64,000 nt of DNA from Thermoanaerobaculales bacterium (GCA_035358815.1 DAOPQC010000002.1:311306-375305), one strand, 5' to 3'; numbered from the stretch's first letter, positions 34,480 to 43,286 are shown. The notes: generated by a model not told the origin, from the letters alone. Numbers and translations: made by a program.

Positions 34480-35238
34480 TCAACCGAGAACGGGCGGCGG
34501 ACCTTCCCGGAAGCCGGCCTCGGCGAGGGCGGCAAGGATGCCGGCCGGGTCGTTGCTAGTGACCGCCTGCACGCCCATGGCCGCAAAGCGGACCGCCGCG
34601 CCGGGGTCGTCGACCGTCCACACCCAGGTCGGCCGGCCGGCGGCGCGGAACCACGCCACCGCCTGCTCGGTGACGTAGTCCTTGGCGACGCCGACGCTGT
34701 CGACGCAGCTCGCGTCGCGCCGGAAGAAGTCGGGGGGCGGCTCGCGCTCGAGGAAGTGGTGGATCCAGACCTCGGGCAGCCGCTCGGCGACCTCCGCCAG
34801 CAGCTCGAGGTGGAAGCTCGAGACGATGACCTGATCGTGAAGCCCGCGCTCCTCGATGGCCGCCACCGCGATCGCGGCGAGGCGCGGGTCGCTGGCCTTG
34901 AGCTCCATGTTGACGCGGACCGTGCCCGCGAGCAGCCACAGGCACTGGTCCAGGGTCGGGATCCGCTGGCCCCGGAACGACGGCGACTTCCAGGTGCCGG
35001 CGTCGAGGGCGGTGAGCTCGGCGGCGGTCAGCTGCGCCACCGCGCCCGAGCCATCGGTGGTGCGGTCGACGGTGTCGTCGTGGATCACCACCGCGACCCC
35101 GTCGGCGGACAGCTGGACGTCGAGCTCCACGCTGTCCGCGCCGGACGCGATCGCCGCCTCGAACGCGGCGAGGGTGTTCTCCGGGCACCAGGCGGAGGCG
35201 CCGCGGTGGGCGTCGACGAGCACGAAGCGGTCGCTCAT
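34480..35238 (-). CDS. Glycerophosphodiester phosphodiesterase
   Basis: A 252-residue TIM-barrel GDPD enzyme that cleaves glycerophosphodiesters to glycerol phosphate plus alcohol with a divalent metal. It shows DAHRGASAWCPENTLAAFE (catalytic His and Glu, near 9-27), SVELDVQLSADGVAVVIHDD (metal Glu/Asp and second catalytic His) and the C-terminal WVWTVDDPGAAVRF. There is no signal peptide, so it is cytoplasmic. The start overlaps the stop of the glycerol-1-phosphate dehydrogenase gene by 4 bp. Confidence 0.95.
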   Translation of the reverse strand: MSDRFVLVDAHRGASAWCPENTLAAFEAAIASGADSVELDVQLSADGVAVVIHDDTVDRTTDGSGAVAQLTAAELTALDAGTWKSPSFRGQRIPTLDQCLWLLAGTVRVNMELKASDPRLAAIAVAAIEERGLHDQVIVSSFHLELLAEVAERLPEVWIHHFLEREPPPDFFRRDASCVDSVGVAKDYVTEQAVAWFRAAGRPTWVWTVDDPGAAVRFAAMGVQAVTSNDPAGILAALAEAGFREGPPPVLG

Positions 35239-36593
35239 GGCGCGGGCGCAGCCTCCTCCCGGTCCGGGTACGCGGCCCCGAAGGCCTGGAGCAGGCCGAG
35301 CTCCGAAGCCACGTCGAGCACCGTGTAGCGGTTGCGGATCTTGCGGCCGTGGCGCAGCGCCGCCGCCAGCTCCTCGCGCGTGATGCCGAGGTCGGCGGCC
35401 CACATCGGCGCGCCGCAGCCCGCCAGCGCCGCACGTACCTTGCGGCCGACGGACAGCACCCCGGTGATCTCGGCCTTGATCGCGGCCTCGTTCGCCTGCA
35501 GCACCTCGAGGTCGCGCTCGCTGCGGCGGGCGAGCTTGGCGCGCCACTCGGGCCACACCGCCTCGGCGAGCGAGCCGAAGGTCTCGCGCAGCTCGTCCTC
35601 GGCCCCGGCGAGGGGGCTCGGCACGAAGCCGGCCCGCCCGAAGTCGGAGTCGAGGACCCTGGCGTAGAGGGTGTCCATGGCGAGCGAAGCGACCCCGACC
35701 TGGGCGCCGTGGAGGCCGAGCGGCCGGCCATCTCGCGAGCGCATCATGTCCCAGTAGTGGGACAGCAGGTGCTCGCCTCCCGAGGCCGGGCTCGAGCTGC
35801 CCGCGATCGTCATCGTCATGCCGGAGACCACCAGCAGCTTGGCGAGCAGGGCGACCGCCTCGGGGTCGCGGCGGGCGAGCCGTGGCAGCGCCGCCAGGCT
35901 GCTCTCGAAGGCCGCGGAGAGGATCCGCTGCGGCTGCGGGCAGAAGCTCTCGCCCGTGACCAGCGACGAGATCCACCAGTCGCAGCCGCAGTAGGGCTTC
36001 GACACCAGGTCGCCGAGCCCGGCCAGGGTCAGCTCGAGCGGCGCGGCGGCGAGCACCTGCGGGTCTGCCACCACCGCGAGCGGGGGCGTGGCCGGTCTGG
36101 TCGTCTTGAGCCCGCGGTCGATCAGGGCGACGATCGACGAGGTGTAGCCGTTCATCGAGGCGGCGGTCGCCACGACGACATAGGGCCGCCGGCGGCGGTG
36201 AGCCAGCTCCTTGGTGATGTCGTTGACCGTGCCGCTGCCGACCGCGACGTAGACGTCAAAGGCGTCGCCGGTCGCGGCCTCGAGACGGTGGACCGCCGCG
36301 ACCGAGGCATGGAGCTGGCCGTCGGCGCTGTCCCCCAGCAGCACGTGGTCGGTCGCGATCAGCGAGCCCAGGGCGGCGCTCACCCGCTCCCCGGCCGCCG
36401 CCCAGGTGCGGCGATCGGCGACCACCAGGGCGCTCTTCGCCTCGACCAGCGCGCCCAGGACCGGGGGCACGCGATCGATCGCCCCCGGCTCGGCATCGAC
36501 CACCCGGGTCGGGACGTGGTGGCGCCGGCCGCACTCGCAGTCGAAGCTCGAGCCGAGCAGCTCGCCCTGGAGGATGTCGTCGATGCGCGTCAT
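35235..36593 (-). CDS. sn-Glycerol-1-phosphate dehydrogenase
   Basis: A 452-residue member of the iron-alcohol-dehydrogenase-like family, close to archaeal EgsA and bacterial AraM. It interconverts dihydroxyacetone phosphate and sn-glycerol 1-phosphate with NAD(P)H. Motifs are VAVGSGTVNDITKELAHRR (dinucleotide-binding), ATAASMNGYTS, GLGDLVSKPYCGCDWW, and the metal ligands in GGEHLLSHYWD and LHGAQVGVAS. The C-terminal segment of about 60 residues is extended compared with archaeal enzymes. It overlaps the GDPD gene by 4 bp, suggesting a joint role in a glycerol-phosphate pool of G1P stereochemistry. Confidence 0.93.
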   Translation of the reverse strand: MTRIDDILQGELLGSSFDCECGRRHHVPTRVVDAEPGAIDRVPPVLGALVEAKSALVVADRRTWAAAGERVSAALGSLIATDHVLLGDSADGQLHASVAAVHRLEAATGDAFDVYVAVGSGTVNDITKELAHRRRRPYVVVATAASMNGYTSSIVALIDRGLKTTRPATPPLAVVADPQVLAAAPLELTLAGLGDLVSKPYCGCDWWISSLVTGESFCPQPQRILSAAFESSLAALPRLARRDPEAVALLAKLLVVSGMTMTIAGSSSPASGGEHLLSHYWDMMRSRDGRPLGLHGAQVGVASLAMDTLYARVLDSDFGRAGFVPSPLAGAEDELRETFGSLAEAVWPEWRAKLARRSERDLEVLQANEAAIKAEITGVLSVGRKVRAALAGCGAPMWAADLGITREELAAALRHGRKIRNRYTVLDVASELGLLQAFGAAYPDREEAAPAP

Positions 36594-36623
36594 GGCCGCG
36601 ACCAGTCTAACCGGGCTTCAGGA

Positions 36624-36652
36624 TTGACGAATCCCCTTCCCGGGACCAATAT
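36624..36652 (+). promoter_or_regulatory. Candidate promoter for the ABM-domain gene
   Basis: TTGACG (36624-36629), a 17-bp spacer and CAATAT (36647-36652) precede the start codon at 36715 by about 60 bp. Confidence 0.55.
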
Positions 36653-36714
36653 GTTGATCGAGTGCGACTCGATCTGCCGCGCGACGACAGAGCCGCACCA
36701 GGGGGGTCAGTGCC

Positions 36715-37473
36715 ATGCACATGCGCTTCGTCAGGCTGATTCTCGAGCGTGAGCGGGTCGCCGACTTCCGGAAGTTCTACGAAGCCGACATCATCCCGGC
36801 GCTGCAGAAGACCGACGGCTGCCTGTTCGCGAGCCTGCTCGAGACCACGGGCAAGGACGACGAGTGCCTCTCCCTGACCCTGTGGACCAGCGAGGAGGCC
36901 GCCGCGGCCTACGAGTCCAGCGGGCTCTACGACAAGCTGCTCGACGCCAGCGACAAGTTCTTCTCCGAGGTCTCCGAGTGGCGCGCCCACCTCAAGGGCG
37001 ACCCCACCGAGGAGCCGCCGCCCCTCCAGGACCCCGAGGTGGAGTCGTTCCCGGTCGAGATCGCCGCTCTGTCGGGGCCCCAGAAGGAGGGCGCGCCACC
37101 GCGGCAGTTCCTGCGGATCGTCGTCCTCCGCGTCGAGCCCGGCCGGTTCAGCGCGCTCCGCGAGAGGTACAACGCGGAGGTGGTGCCGGCTCTGCTCGCC
37201 ACCCCGGGCTGCCGGGCCGTCTTCCTTGCCGAGGGTTTCAAGACCCGTTCGCGGGCCCTGTCGGTGACGATCTGGGACAGCGAGGAGGACGCCCTCCGCT
37301 ACGAGATGAGCGGCGCCTTCGACCACCTCGTCGGCAGGATCAGCGAGTTCTTCTCGGGTCTCTACAAGTGGAAGATGTCGCTGACGCCATCGCGCGGGGA
37401 CGCCCTGGTCACCGGGCAGGACCTCGACGTGATCGGCTACCGGATGGTCAGCTCGAAGCGGCTGCCCGGCTGA
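36715..37473 (+). CDS. Tandem ABM (antibiotic biosynthesis monooxygenase)-like domain protein
   Basis: A 252-residue cytoplasmic protein with two dimeric alpha-beta-barrel-like repeats. The first is FVRLILERERVADFRKFYEA to LTLWTSEEAAAAYESS (about 4-68). The second is FLRIVVLRVEPGRFSALRER to VTIWDSEEDALRYEMS (about 131-202). The two repeats are clearly alike and would pair within one chain. An acidic Pro-rich linker joins them. Such domains include quinol monooxygenases and haem-degrading enzymes, but no catalytic residues can be assigned. Confidence 0.85.
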   Translation: MHMRFVRLILERERVADFRKFYEADIIPALQKTDGCLFASLLETTGKDDECLSLTLWTSEEAAAAYESSGLYDKLLDASDKFFSEVSEWRAHLKGDPTEEPPPLQDPEVESFPVEIAALSGPQKEGAPPRQFLRIVVLRVEPGRFSALRERYNAEVVPALLATPGCRAVFLAEGFKTRSRALSVTIWDSEEDALRYEMSGAFDHLVGRISEFFSGLYKWKMSLTPSRGDALVTGQDLDVIGYRMVSSKRLPG

Positions 37474-37533
37474 GGACTGAAGCGTACAATCGAGGTCTGC
37501 CGGCCGCCGCCGCGACGCGACGGCAGTGTCACC

Positions 37534-38355
37534 ATGTACGAGAGCTTCTACGAGCTGACTGCGACGCCGTTCAGCATCACGCCGGACCCGAAGTACCTGT
37601 ACTTCAGCCACCGGCACCGCGAGGCGTTCGAGCACATCCTGTTCGGGATCGCCCAGCGCAAGGGCTTCGTCCAGATCACCGGCGAGGTGGGAGCGGGCAA
37701 GAGCACGATCTGCCGGGCGGTCCTCGCGGTGCTCGACAAGAGCCCTGACGAGTACGCGACGGCCCTGATCCTCAACCCGATCATGACCGGCTCCCAGCTC
37801 CTGCGCTCGATCCTGCGCGAGCTCGACCTCGACGACCGGGGCAACGACCGCGTCCGCCTTCTCCAGCGCCTCAATGACTTCCTGCTCGAGCGCGCCAGCT
37901 CCGACACCTGCGTGGTCCTGATCCTGGACGAGGCCCAGGACCTGTCCGACGAGTTGCTCGAGGAGGTCCGGCTGCTGTCCAACCTCGAGACCGAGGACCG
38001 CAAGCTGCTCCAGATCGTGCTGGTCGGCCAGCCCGAGCTGCGCCGCAAGCTCGACTCCCCCCGCCTGCGCCAGCTGCGCCAGCGCATCACCGTGCGCTAC
38101 CACCTGGGGCCGATCGGGCGCTCCGAGACCGAGGACTACATCCTGCACCGCCTCACCGTCGCCGGGTCGCGTGGCCGGCCGACCTTCAGCCCGGCGGCGC
38201 TGCGCGCGATCCACCGCTACTCCGGCGGAGTTCCGCGCCTCATCAACACGGTCTGCGACAAGGCGTTGCTGGTCGGCTACGTCGAGGGCCGCGACCACCT
38301 GGGGTGGCGGCAGATCCGCCGCGGGATCCGCGAGCTGGAGGGCGGCCGCCGATGA
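37534..38355 (+). CDS. ExeA/GspA-type AAA ATPase
   Basis: A 273-residue AAA+ ATPase opening MYESFYELTATPFSITPDP, with Walker A GEVGAGKSTIC (about 46-56), Walker B LILDEAQDLSDELLEE and a sensor region LRQLRQRITVRYHLG. It is homologous to the ATPase at 23844-24830, but lacks its long C-terminal tail. In type II secretion GspA works with GspB to insert the secretin through peptidoglycan. The next gene is GspB-like and overlaps by 4 bp, which supports that role. A TACAAT hexamer at 37485-37490 may be part of its promoter. Confidence 0.92.
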   Translation: MYESFYELTATPFSITPDPKYLYFSHRHREAFEHILFGIAQRKGFVQITGEVGAGKSTICRAVLAVLDKSPDEYATALILNPIMTGSQLLRSILRELDLDDRGNDRVRLLQRLNDFLLERASSDTCVVLILDEAQDLSDELLEEVRLLSNLETEDRKLLQIVLVGQPELRRKLDSPRLRQLRQRITVRYHLGPIGRSETEDYILHRLTVAGSRGRPTFSPAALRAIHRYSGGVPRLINTVCDKALLVGYVEGRDHLGWRQIRRGIRELEGGRR

Positions 38356-39041
38356 GCCTGATCCACGAGGCCCTGCGCAAGGCGCGGCGCGAGCCGGACG
38401 AAGAGGATGCTCGAGGCGTCGCGTACGCCCGCGGCCTGACCGGCCGGCGGCGGCGCCACGGCCTCGGGACCGGCATCCTGCTCGGCGCCCTGGCCGTGTC
38501 GGCCGGCGCCGCGGCCGGCATCGGCATGTGGCTCTGGCTCGGCGCCCGGAGCGGCCCGGTGCCACCCGCGCCGGCCGCCGTCTCCCCTGCTTCGACCGCC
38601 GCCGCAGCCATCCCCGGACTCGCCGAGATCCAACCCACGCCGGCGCCGACGCCGGCGCCGACTGCCGGACCGGCGACACCGGAGCCGGAGACGCCGGGCC
38701 AAGGGCCGCAGGCGCCCGCGATCTCGAGCCTGCCGGCGGGGCAGACCGCCCCGGAGGCGGAGCCGCCGGTGACTCCCGAAGCGCCTGTGCACCGGTCGCA
38801 GCCCCCGCGCGCCGCCGGCCGGCCGGGCGAGGACAGGGTCTTCCACATCCAGGCCGACCTCGACTACGCCACCCTGGTCCTCGACTTCATCGTGGCCCGT
38901 CCCACCGACCCCTTCGCCCGCATCAACGGCATGGATCTGAGGGTCGGCAGCACGATCGAGGGCTTCACGGTCGAGGAAATCACGAGCACCGCGGTCCGGC
39001 TGCGGGACGAGCGGGGCCCGCTGGTCCTCGTCGTCCCCTAG
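38352..39041 (+). CDS. GspB-like membrane protein
   Basis: A 229-residue protein beginning MSLIHEALRKARREPDEEDA. A membrane helix (about 43-65) is followed by a long Pro/Ala-rich periplasmic linker and a compact C-terminal domain (FHIQADLDYATLVLDFIVAR, ARINGMDLRVGSTIEGFTVE). That domain matches the GspB family layout. GspB proteins pair with the GspA ATPase in type II secretion; the preceding overlapping gene is such an ATPase. No other secretion genes are in the window. Confidence 0.82.
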   Translation: MSLIHEALRKARREPDEEDARGVAYARGLTGRRRRHGLGTGILLGALAVSAGAAAGIGMWLWLGARSGPVPPAPAAVSPASTAAAAIPGLAEIQPTPAPTPAPTAGPATPEPETPGQGPQAPAISSLPAGQTAPEAEPPVTPEAPVHRSQPPRAAGRPGEDRVFHIQADLDYATLVLDFIVARPTDPFARINGMDLRVGSTIEGFTVEEITSTAVRLRDERGPLVLVVP

Positions 39042-39145
39042 CCCGCATGTCCCGCCGCCCTCCTGAATCGAGGTGAAGTCGACCGGCGAGCGGTTCCACA
39101 GGAGGTCGGCGAGAAACGCGGGCTGTGTCGAGAAGTGGGCAGGGC

Positions 39146-39155
39146 ACAGGCTCCT
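39146..39155 (-). repeat. Partial arm of the AGGAGCCTGT repeat
   Basis: AGGAGCCTGT on the minus strand, ten bases only, near a fuller copy at 39187-39209. It may be a decayed arm or chance. Confidence 0.35.
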
Positions 39156-39186
39156 CGGCGCGCTGCTGGATTCGGGTTGTGGGGGT

Positions 39187-39209
39187 GGCCGGCGCCCCAC
39201 ACGCTCCTA
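39187..39209 (-). repeat. Gene-end repeat arm (TAGGAGCGTGT type)
   Basis: Starts with the TAG of the DUF1295 gene and reads TAGGAGCGTGTGGGGCG, then CCGGCC. It shares the TAGGAGCnTGT...GGCC pattern with copies near 42.1, 45.1 and 48.6 kb. Confidence 0.65.
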
Positions 39210-40049
39210 CGCGCGGCGGCGGGGCCCGAGTCGGAACGGGAGGAAGGCCGGCGTGCTCGCGATGTACTCGGCGTAGCCGGGACGGCGCCCGACCAGCTCG
39301 CGGTCGAGCATGGCGACGCCGGAGACCTTGACCAGCGTCCAGGTGAGCACGGCCGGACCGATGAGCGCCAGCGGTCCACCGGCGGACGCCGCGATCAGGC
39401 CGATCCCCCACCACAGCACCGCCTCGCCGAAGTAGTTCGGGTGCCGGCTCAGCCGCCACAGCCCGGTGCTGAGCACGCGGCCGCGGTTGGCGCCGTCGCG
39501 CCTGAAGGCGAGCAGCTGCCAGTCGGCTGCGGTCTCGAAGGCGAATCCGGCCAGCCACAGCCCGAGCCCGATGGCCGCCAGCCACCGGCTGGCGAAGCCC
39601 GGGCCCTGCGCCAGCAGCAACGGCGACGACACGACCCACAGCACGACTGCCTGCAGCAGGAAGACCTTGAACAGGGACACCAACCAGAAGGCTCGCCCGC
39701 TGCGCTCACGCCACTGGCGGTAGCGGTAGTCCTCGCCGATACCGGCGTTGCGCACCGCGATGTGGCCGGCAAGCCGCAGGCCCCACACCGTGGCCAGAAC
39801 GCACACCAAGAGACCGACGCCGGTGCGGGGCGAGGACATCAGGTGATAGAGCCACCCCAGCAGCACGGACCCGGGGCCCCAGAAGATGTCGGCGATGCTG
39901 GCGTCGCGCAGCGCCAGGCTCGCCAGCCACAGCGCCGTGAAGGCGGCCAGCGCAACCACCAGGCCGGCAAGGAAGGACGGGTCGCTCGCCAGCAGGATGA
40001 TGCCGGCGATGACGATGCTGACGACGAACACGATCTCGTTTCGGCCCAC
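39207..40049 (-). CDS. DUF1295 / steroid-reductase-fold membrane protein
   Basis: A 280-residue integral membrane protein with about seven helices. It has the DUF1295 signature: WGLRLAGHIAVRN near 85-97, the charged loop DYRYRQWRERSG, and the C-terminal block LWRLSRHPNYFGEAVLWWG. This last block resembles the NADPH- or substrate-binding region of steroid 5-alpha reductases and ICMT-type methyltransferases. Such proteins act on lipids within the membrane. The stop codon TAG is the first base group of a repeat element. Confidence 0.9.
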   Translation of the reverse strand: MGRNEIVFVVSIVIAGIILLASDPSFLAGLVVALAAFTALWLASLALRDASIADIFWGPGSVLLGWLYHLMSSPRTGVGLLVCVLATVWGLRLAGHIAVRNAGIGEDYRYRQWRERSGRAFWLVSLFKVFLLQAVVLWVVSSPLLLAQGPGFASRWLAAIGLGLWLAGFAFETAADWQLLAFRRDGANRGRVLSTGLWRLSRHPNYFGEAVLWWGIGLIAASAGGPLALIGPAVLTWTLVKVSGVAMLDRELVGRRPGYAEYIASTPAFLPFRLGPRRRA

Positions 40050-40109
40050 GGCACCCCCGAACGCTCGGCGTGGCAGCGCCGGATTGCGGCCGCCACCGCG
40101 GCGCGTGCC

Positions 40110-41189
40110 TCAGACGTTGAAACGGTAGTGGACGACGTCGCCGTCCCGCACCGGGTAGGCCTTGCCCTCCAGGCGGAGGGTGCCGAGCTGGCGGCACGCC
40201 GCCAGCGACCCGGCCGCGAGCAGCTCGGTGTGGGGCACCACCTCGGCGCGGATGAAGCCCCGCGAGATGTCCGAGTGGATGGCGCCGGCGGCGTCAACGG
40301 CGGGTGTGTCGGCCGGGACCGACCAGGCCCGGCACTCGTCCTCGCCGACCGTGAAGAAGCTGATCAGGCCGAGCAGCCGGTAGGCCTCCCACGCCACCCG
40401 GTCGAGCGCCCGGTCGGCGATGCCGAGCTCGGCCATGAAGGCCGCCGCATCGGCCGGCTCGAGCTCGGAGATCTCGCGCTCCAGCGTCGCGCAGACGCTG
40501 GTGGCGGCGGTGGCGGGCTCCGCCAGCCAGCGCTGCCAGCGGGCGTCGGCGAACGGGTCGGCCCCGATCGCATCCTCGCCGACGTTGACCACGGCCAGGA
40601 TCGGCTTGATCGACAGGAAGGTGAAGCCCCTCAGGCGCAGCCGCTCGGCGCGGTCGAGATCCTCGGAGCGCAGCGGCCGGCCGTCCTCGAGGGTGCGCCG
40701 GCAGCGCTGGAGCAGCTCGAGCTCGGCGGCGAGCTCCGGGTCGCGGCGCCGGGCGAGGTCCTTCTCGAGGCGCTCGATCCGCCGCTCGACCACCATCAGG
40801 TCCTGGAGCTGAAACTCCTCCTCGATCCGGGCCAGGTCGCGGGCCGGGTCGACGGAACCCAGGGGGTGCGGCACCGCGTCGCTTGAAAAGGCGCGCACGA
40901 CGACCAGCAGCGCGTCCATGGTGCGCAGCTCGGGGATGTTGAGGGACGCCTCTCCCGGGCGGTCGCCGCCCACCGCCGGCACGTCGACGTAGCGCACGAT
41001 CGCGGGCGTGATCTTGCGCGGCTGGTACATCTCGCTCAACCGGTCGAGGCGTGGGTCCGGCACCCGCCCCATGCCGACCGCGGCCTGGTCGCGCCGAGCC
41101 CCACCGGCGAGGGCGCTGCCGCTGCCGGTGAGCAGGCTGAACAGGGTGGTCTTGCCGCTCCCGGCAAGGCCCAGGATTCCCACTTCCAT
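40110..41189 (-). CDS. ychF: YchF-type Obg-family ATPase/GTPase
   Basis: A 359-residue P-loop protein of the YchF/OLA1 subfamily. Walker A is GLAGSGKTTLFSLLTG (residues 7-22), followed by the G3-like YVDVPAVGGDRPGEASLN. A coiled-coil insertion (about 130-170) and a C-terminal TGS domain (ISFFTVGEDECRAW and DISRGFIRAEVV) complete it. The family's NKxD is replaced here by VVNVGED, consistent with ATP preference. YchF binds ribosomes and responds to oxidative stress. It is monocistronic here, on the opposite strand from the SIMPL gene. Confidence 0.92.
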   Translation of the reverse strand: MEVGILGLAGSGKTTLFSLLTGSGSALAGGARRDQAAVGMGRVPDPRLDRLSEMYQPRKITPAIVRYVDVPAVGGDRPGEASLNIPELRTMDALLVVVRAFSSDAVPHPLGSVDPARDLARIEEEFQLQDLMVVERRIERLEKDLARRRDPELAAELELLQRCRRTLEDGRPLRSEDLDRAERLRLRGFTFLSIKPILAVVNVGEDAIGADPFADARWQRWLAEPATAATSVCATLEREISELEPADAAAFMAELGIADRALDRVAWEAYRLLGLISFFTVGEDECRAWSVPADTPAVDAAGAIHSDISRGFIRAEVVPHTELLAAGSLAACRQLGTLRLEGKAYPVRDGDVVHYRFNV

Positions 41190-41403
41190 GGCTGTCTCCC
41201 AGGTGGACAGGGGGTCGCGGCGGCGAACGGTCAGGGGACGGTCGCGCCGCGGTCAGCAACCCTAGCACACGCCCGCGTATTCCGGAAGGGCCCGCGCCTG
41301 CGCTCTACACGCCCCTGAATCGTGTAGAGTGGGCCTGCCACGTTCCTCTGACAGTGGCGTGATGCACGAGCCCGGCGGCCGGCCGGGCGCGACGGGGGGT
41401 GCC

Positions 41404-42117
41404 ATGGAACGGCGCACGCTCGAGTTCGCGATCCTCGGGCTCCTGATCGGCGTCGGAGTCGCCGTCGCTGGCTACTTCATCGGTCACGGCTTTCTCGAGG
41501 CCCGCGCTGCCGACCGCTACGTGACGGTGAAGGGGCTGTCCGAGAGCGAGCTGCCGGCGAACCTGGTGCTGTGGCCGATCGTCTACTCGGTCACCTCCGA
41601 CGACCTCGAGACGCTGCAGCAGCGGCTCGACGACGGGGCAGCGAAGATCTCGGCCTTCCTGGCCGGCGACTTCGCCGCCGACGAGATCAACGTGTCGGCG
41701 CCCCGGGTCACCGACCGCCACGCCCAGGGCATGATGGACCAGCAGGGCCGCCTCGAGCGCTACACGGCCGAGGCAACGGTCACTGTCCGGACCGGCCGCA
41801 TCGACGCCGCGCGCGCCGCGATGGAGCGCTCGGGATCGCTGGTCAAGCAGGGCGTGGCGCTGATCCGCAGCTACGAGTTCCAGACCCAGTACCTGTACAC
41901 CGACCTCGACGCCATCAAGCCGGAGATGATCGCCGAGGCGACCCGCGACGCCCGCGCCGCCGCGGAGCGCTTCGCCGAGGACTCGGAGAGCCGGGTCGGC
42001 GGGATCCGCAACGCCCAGCAGGGCTACTTCTCGATCGAGGACCGGGACCCCTTCTCGCCCGAGTTCAAGACCATCCGGGTCGTCACCACCGTCCAGTTCT
42101 TCCTCGTCGACGACTAG
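41404..42117 (+). CDS. SIMPL-domain membrane-anchored protein
   Basis: A 237-residue protein with one N-terminal hydrophobic helix (about 7-28), so it is anchored in the inner membrane with a periplasmic domain. VTVKGLSESELPANLVLWPI opens the SIMPL domain (bacterial BP26/YggE-like). This is followed by the coiled helical part and a C-terminal FKTIRVVTTVQFFLVDD strand. The ATG at 41404 follows a GGGGGG run. Its TAG stop is also the first part of a repeat element. SIMPL proteins oligomerise and are linked to envelope stress; the role here is unknown. Confidence 0.87.
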   Translation: MERRTLEFAILGLLIGVGVAVAGYFIGHGFLEARAADRYVTVKGLSESELPANLVLWPIVYSVTSDDLETLQQRLDDGAAKISAFLAGDFAADEINVSAPRVTDRHAQGMMDQQGRLERYTAEATVTVRTGRIDAARAAMERSGSLVKQGVALIRSYEFQTQYLYTDLDAIKPEMIAEATRDARAAAERFAEDSESRVGGIRNAQQGYFSIEDRDPFSPEFKTIRVVTTVQFFLVDD

Positions 42118-42192
42118 GAGCTTGTCGGGCATAGGCCCCTGAGGGCGCTTCTGCTGAGGTTGCTGTAGTTGGCCTCTGCCCAACACGCTCGT
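42115..42192 (+). repeat. Inverted-repeat element 1 (TAGGAGC type)
   Basis: The left arm, TAGGAGCTTGTCGGGCATAG then GCC (42115-42137), starts at the stop codon of the SIMPL gene. The right arm, GGCCTCTGCCCAACACGCTC then GT (42171-42192), is its imperfect reverse complement. The two can pair in the transcript around a 33-base loop. Confidence 0.75.
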
Positions 42193-42194
42193 CG

Positions 42195-42213
42195 GGATGC
42201 GCTGCGCGCATCC
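42195..42213. repeat. Perfect 8-bp palindrome
   Basis: GGATGCGC, TGC, GCGCATCC. The motif GCGCTGCGCGCATCCT recurs about 66 bp downstream. Confidence 0.7.
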
Positions 42214-42279
42214 TAGAGACAGCAACAGGAAGAAGACAAGCAACGACGGACCCTCGCTACCGAGGGCGCTGCGCGCATC

Positions 42280-42307
42280 CTGATTCGCCTGCTTCCAGGC
42301 GAATCAG
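42280..42307. terminator. Strong 12-bp hairpin between convergent genes
   Basis: CTGATTCGCCTG, loop CTTC, CAGGCGAATCAG. The right arm covers the TGA stop of the DRG-type gene. No T-run follows in either direction, but the stem is long enough to block or protect both transcripts. Confidence 0.6.
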
Positions 42308-43278
42308 GTTGCGAGCTCGACCACGTCGCGATCGCGCAGCTCAAACTCGCGGGCCACCCGCTGCCCGTCGATCTTCCCTCCCCAGACCCGCGCGTAGGCC
42401 AGCCGTTCGGAGAGGTCGGCGTGGATCCGGTCGGCCAGGTCGTGCACCGTCGAGCCGCTGTGGAGCACGAACGGGTCGCTGCGCTCGGCCCTCTTGCCGG
42501 GCGGCTTGGTGTAGACGCGGATCAGCTGCAGCAGCCTCCACAGCTCGATCCTGAACTGCTGGTGGCCGATGTGCTTGGTGGCGCTGAATCGCACGATCGG
42601 GAAGACCCCGGCGTAGAGCTCCTCGAGGATCTCGAGGTCCCCGGCATCGGCGAGGTCCGCCTTGGAGAGCACGAGCAGCGTCGGTAGCGGCAGCTCGCGT
42701 GCCTCGGCGTCCTCCGGCAGCGCGCCCACCAGCGGTATGTGGACGGCGGCCATCCGCTCCCGGATGACCTCGATCCCGGCCAGCGTGTCGCGGCTCGACG
42801 GGTCCGCCAGCAGGACCGCCGCGTCCGCGGTCTGGACCACGTTCGGCAGCCACGGGTCCATGTGCTCCGCGGTGATCGGCGGCAGGTCCACGAGCTGGAT
42901 CTGGACGTCCTCGAAGCGCATCATCCCGGGCTGCGGCTTGGTGGTGGCGAACGGGTAGTCGGCGATGTTGGGCGTGGCGTGGGTCAGCGCGGCCAGCAGG
43001 GACGACTTGCCGGCGTTGGGGGCGCCCAGCAGGACGACCTGCGCCGCGCCCTCGGGCTCGACGTGAACCGAGTGCCCCTTGTGGCCGGGATGGCGCTCGG
43101 CCTCCTGCCGCAGCCGGGCGAGCCGCCGCTTGATGTCGGCCTGGAGCTTCTCGGTCCCCTTGTGTTTGGGGACCGTGGCCAGCATCGCCTCGAGGGCCGA
43201 CCGGCGCTCCTCGATGGTCTTGGCGGCCCGGAACGCGGCCTCGGCCGTGCGGTACTGTGCGGTGACGTTCGTCGGCAT
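42304..43278 (-). CDS. DRG/Obg-type GTPase with TGS domain
   Basis: A 324-residue GTPase. Motifs are G1 GAPNAGKSSLLAAL (about 85-98), G2 around ADYPFATTKPQPGMM, G3 VDLPP, and G4 LSKADLAD. The C-terminal TGS domain ends DRDVVELAT. An N-terminal helical region includes RRSALEAMLATVPKHKGTEK, as in archaeal and eukaryotic DRG proteins, which bind translating ribosomes. A -10-like TACAAT lies only 8 bp before the ATG, so the message may be nearly leaderless. Confidence 0.9.
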   Translation of the reverse strand: MPTNVTAQYRTAEAAFRAAKTIEERRSALEAMLATVPKHKGTEKLQADIKRRLARLRQEAERHPGHKGHSVHVEPEGAAQVVLLGAPNAGKSSLLAALTHATPNIADYPFATTKPQPGMMRFEDVQIQLVDLPPITAEHMDPWLPNVVQTADAAVLLADPSSRDTLAGIEVIRERMAAVHIPLVGALPEDAEARELPLPTLLVLSKADLADAGDLEILEELYAGVFPIVRFSATKHIGHQQFRIELWRLLQLIRVYTKPPGKRAERSDPFVLHSGSTVHDLADRIHADLSERLAYARVWGGKIDGQRVAREFELRDRDVVELAT

Positions 43279-43286
43279 CCCGGCTC

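Noticed and set aside
36607..38679. Long minus-strand frame (about 690 codons) opposite the ABM, ATPase and GspB-like genes
   Set aside because: Composition of an antisense shadow; the plus-strand genes have clear motifs.
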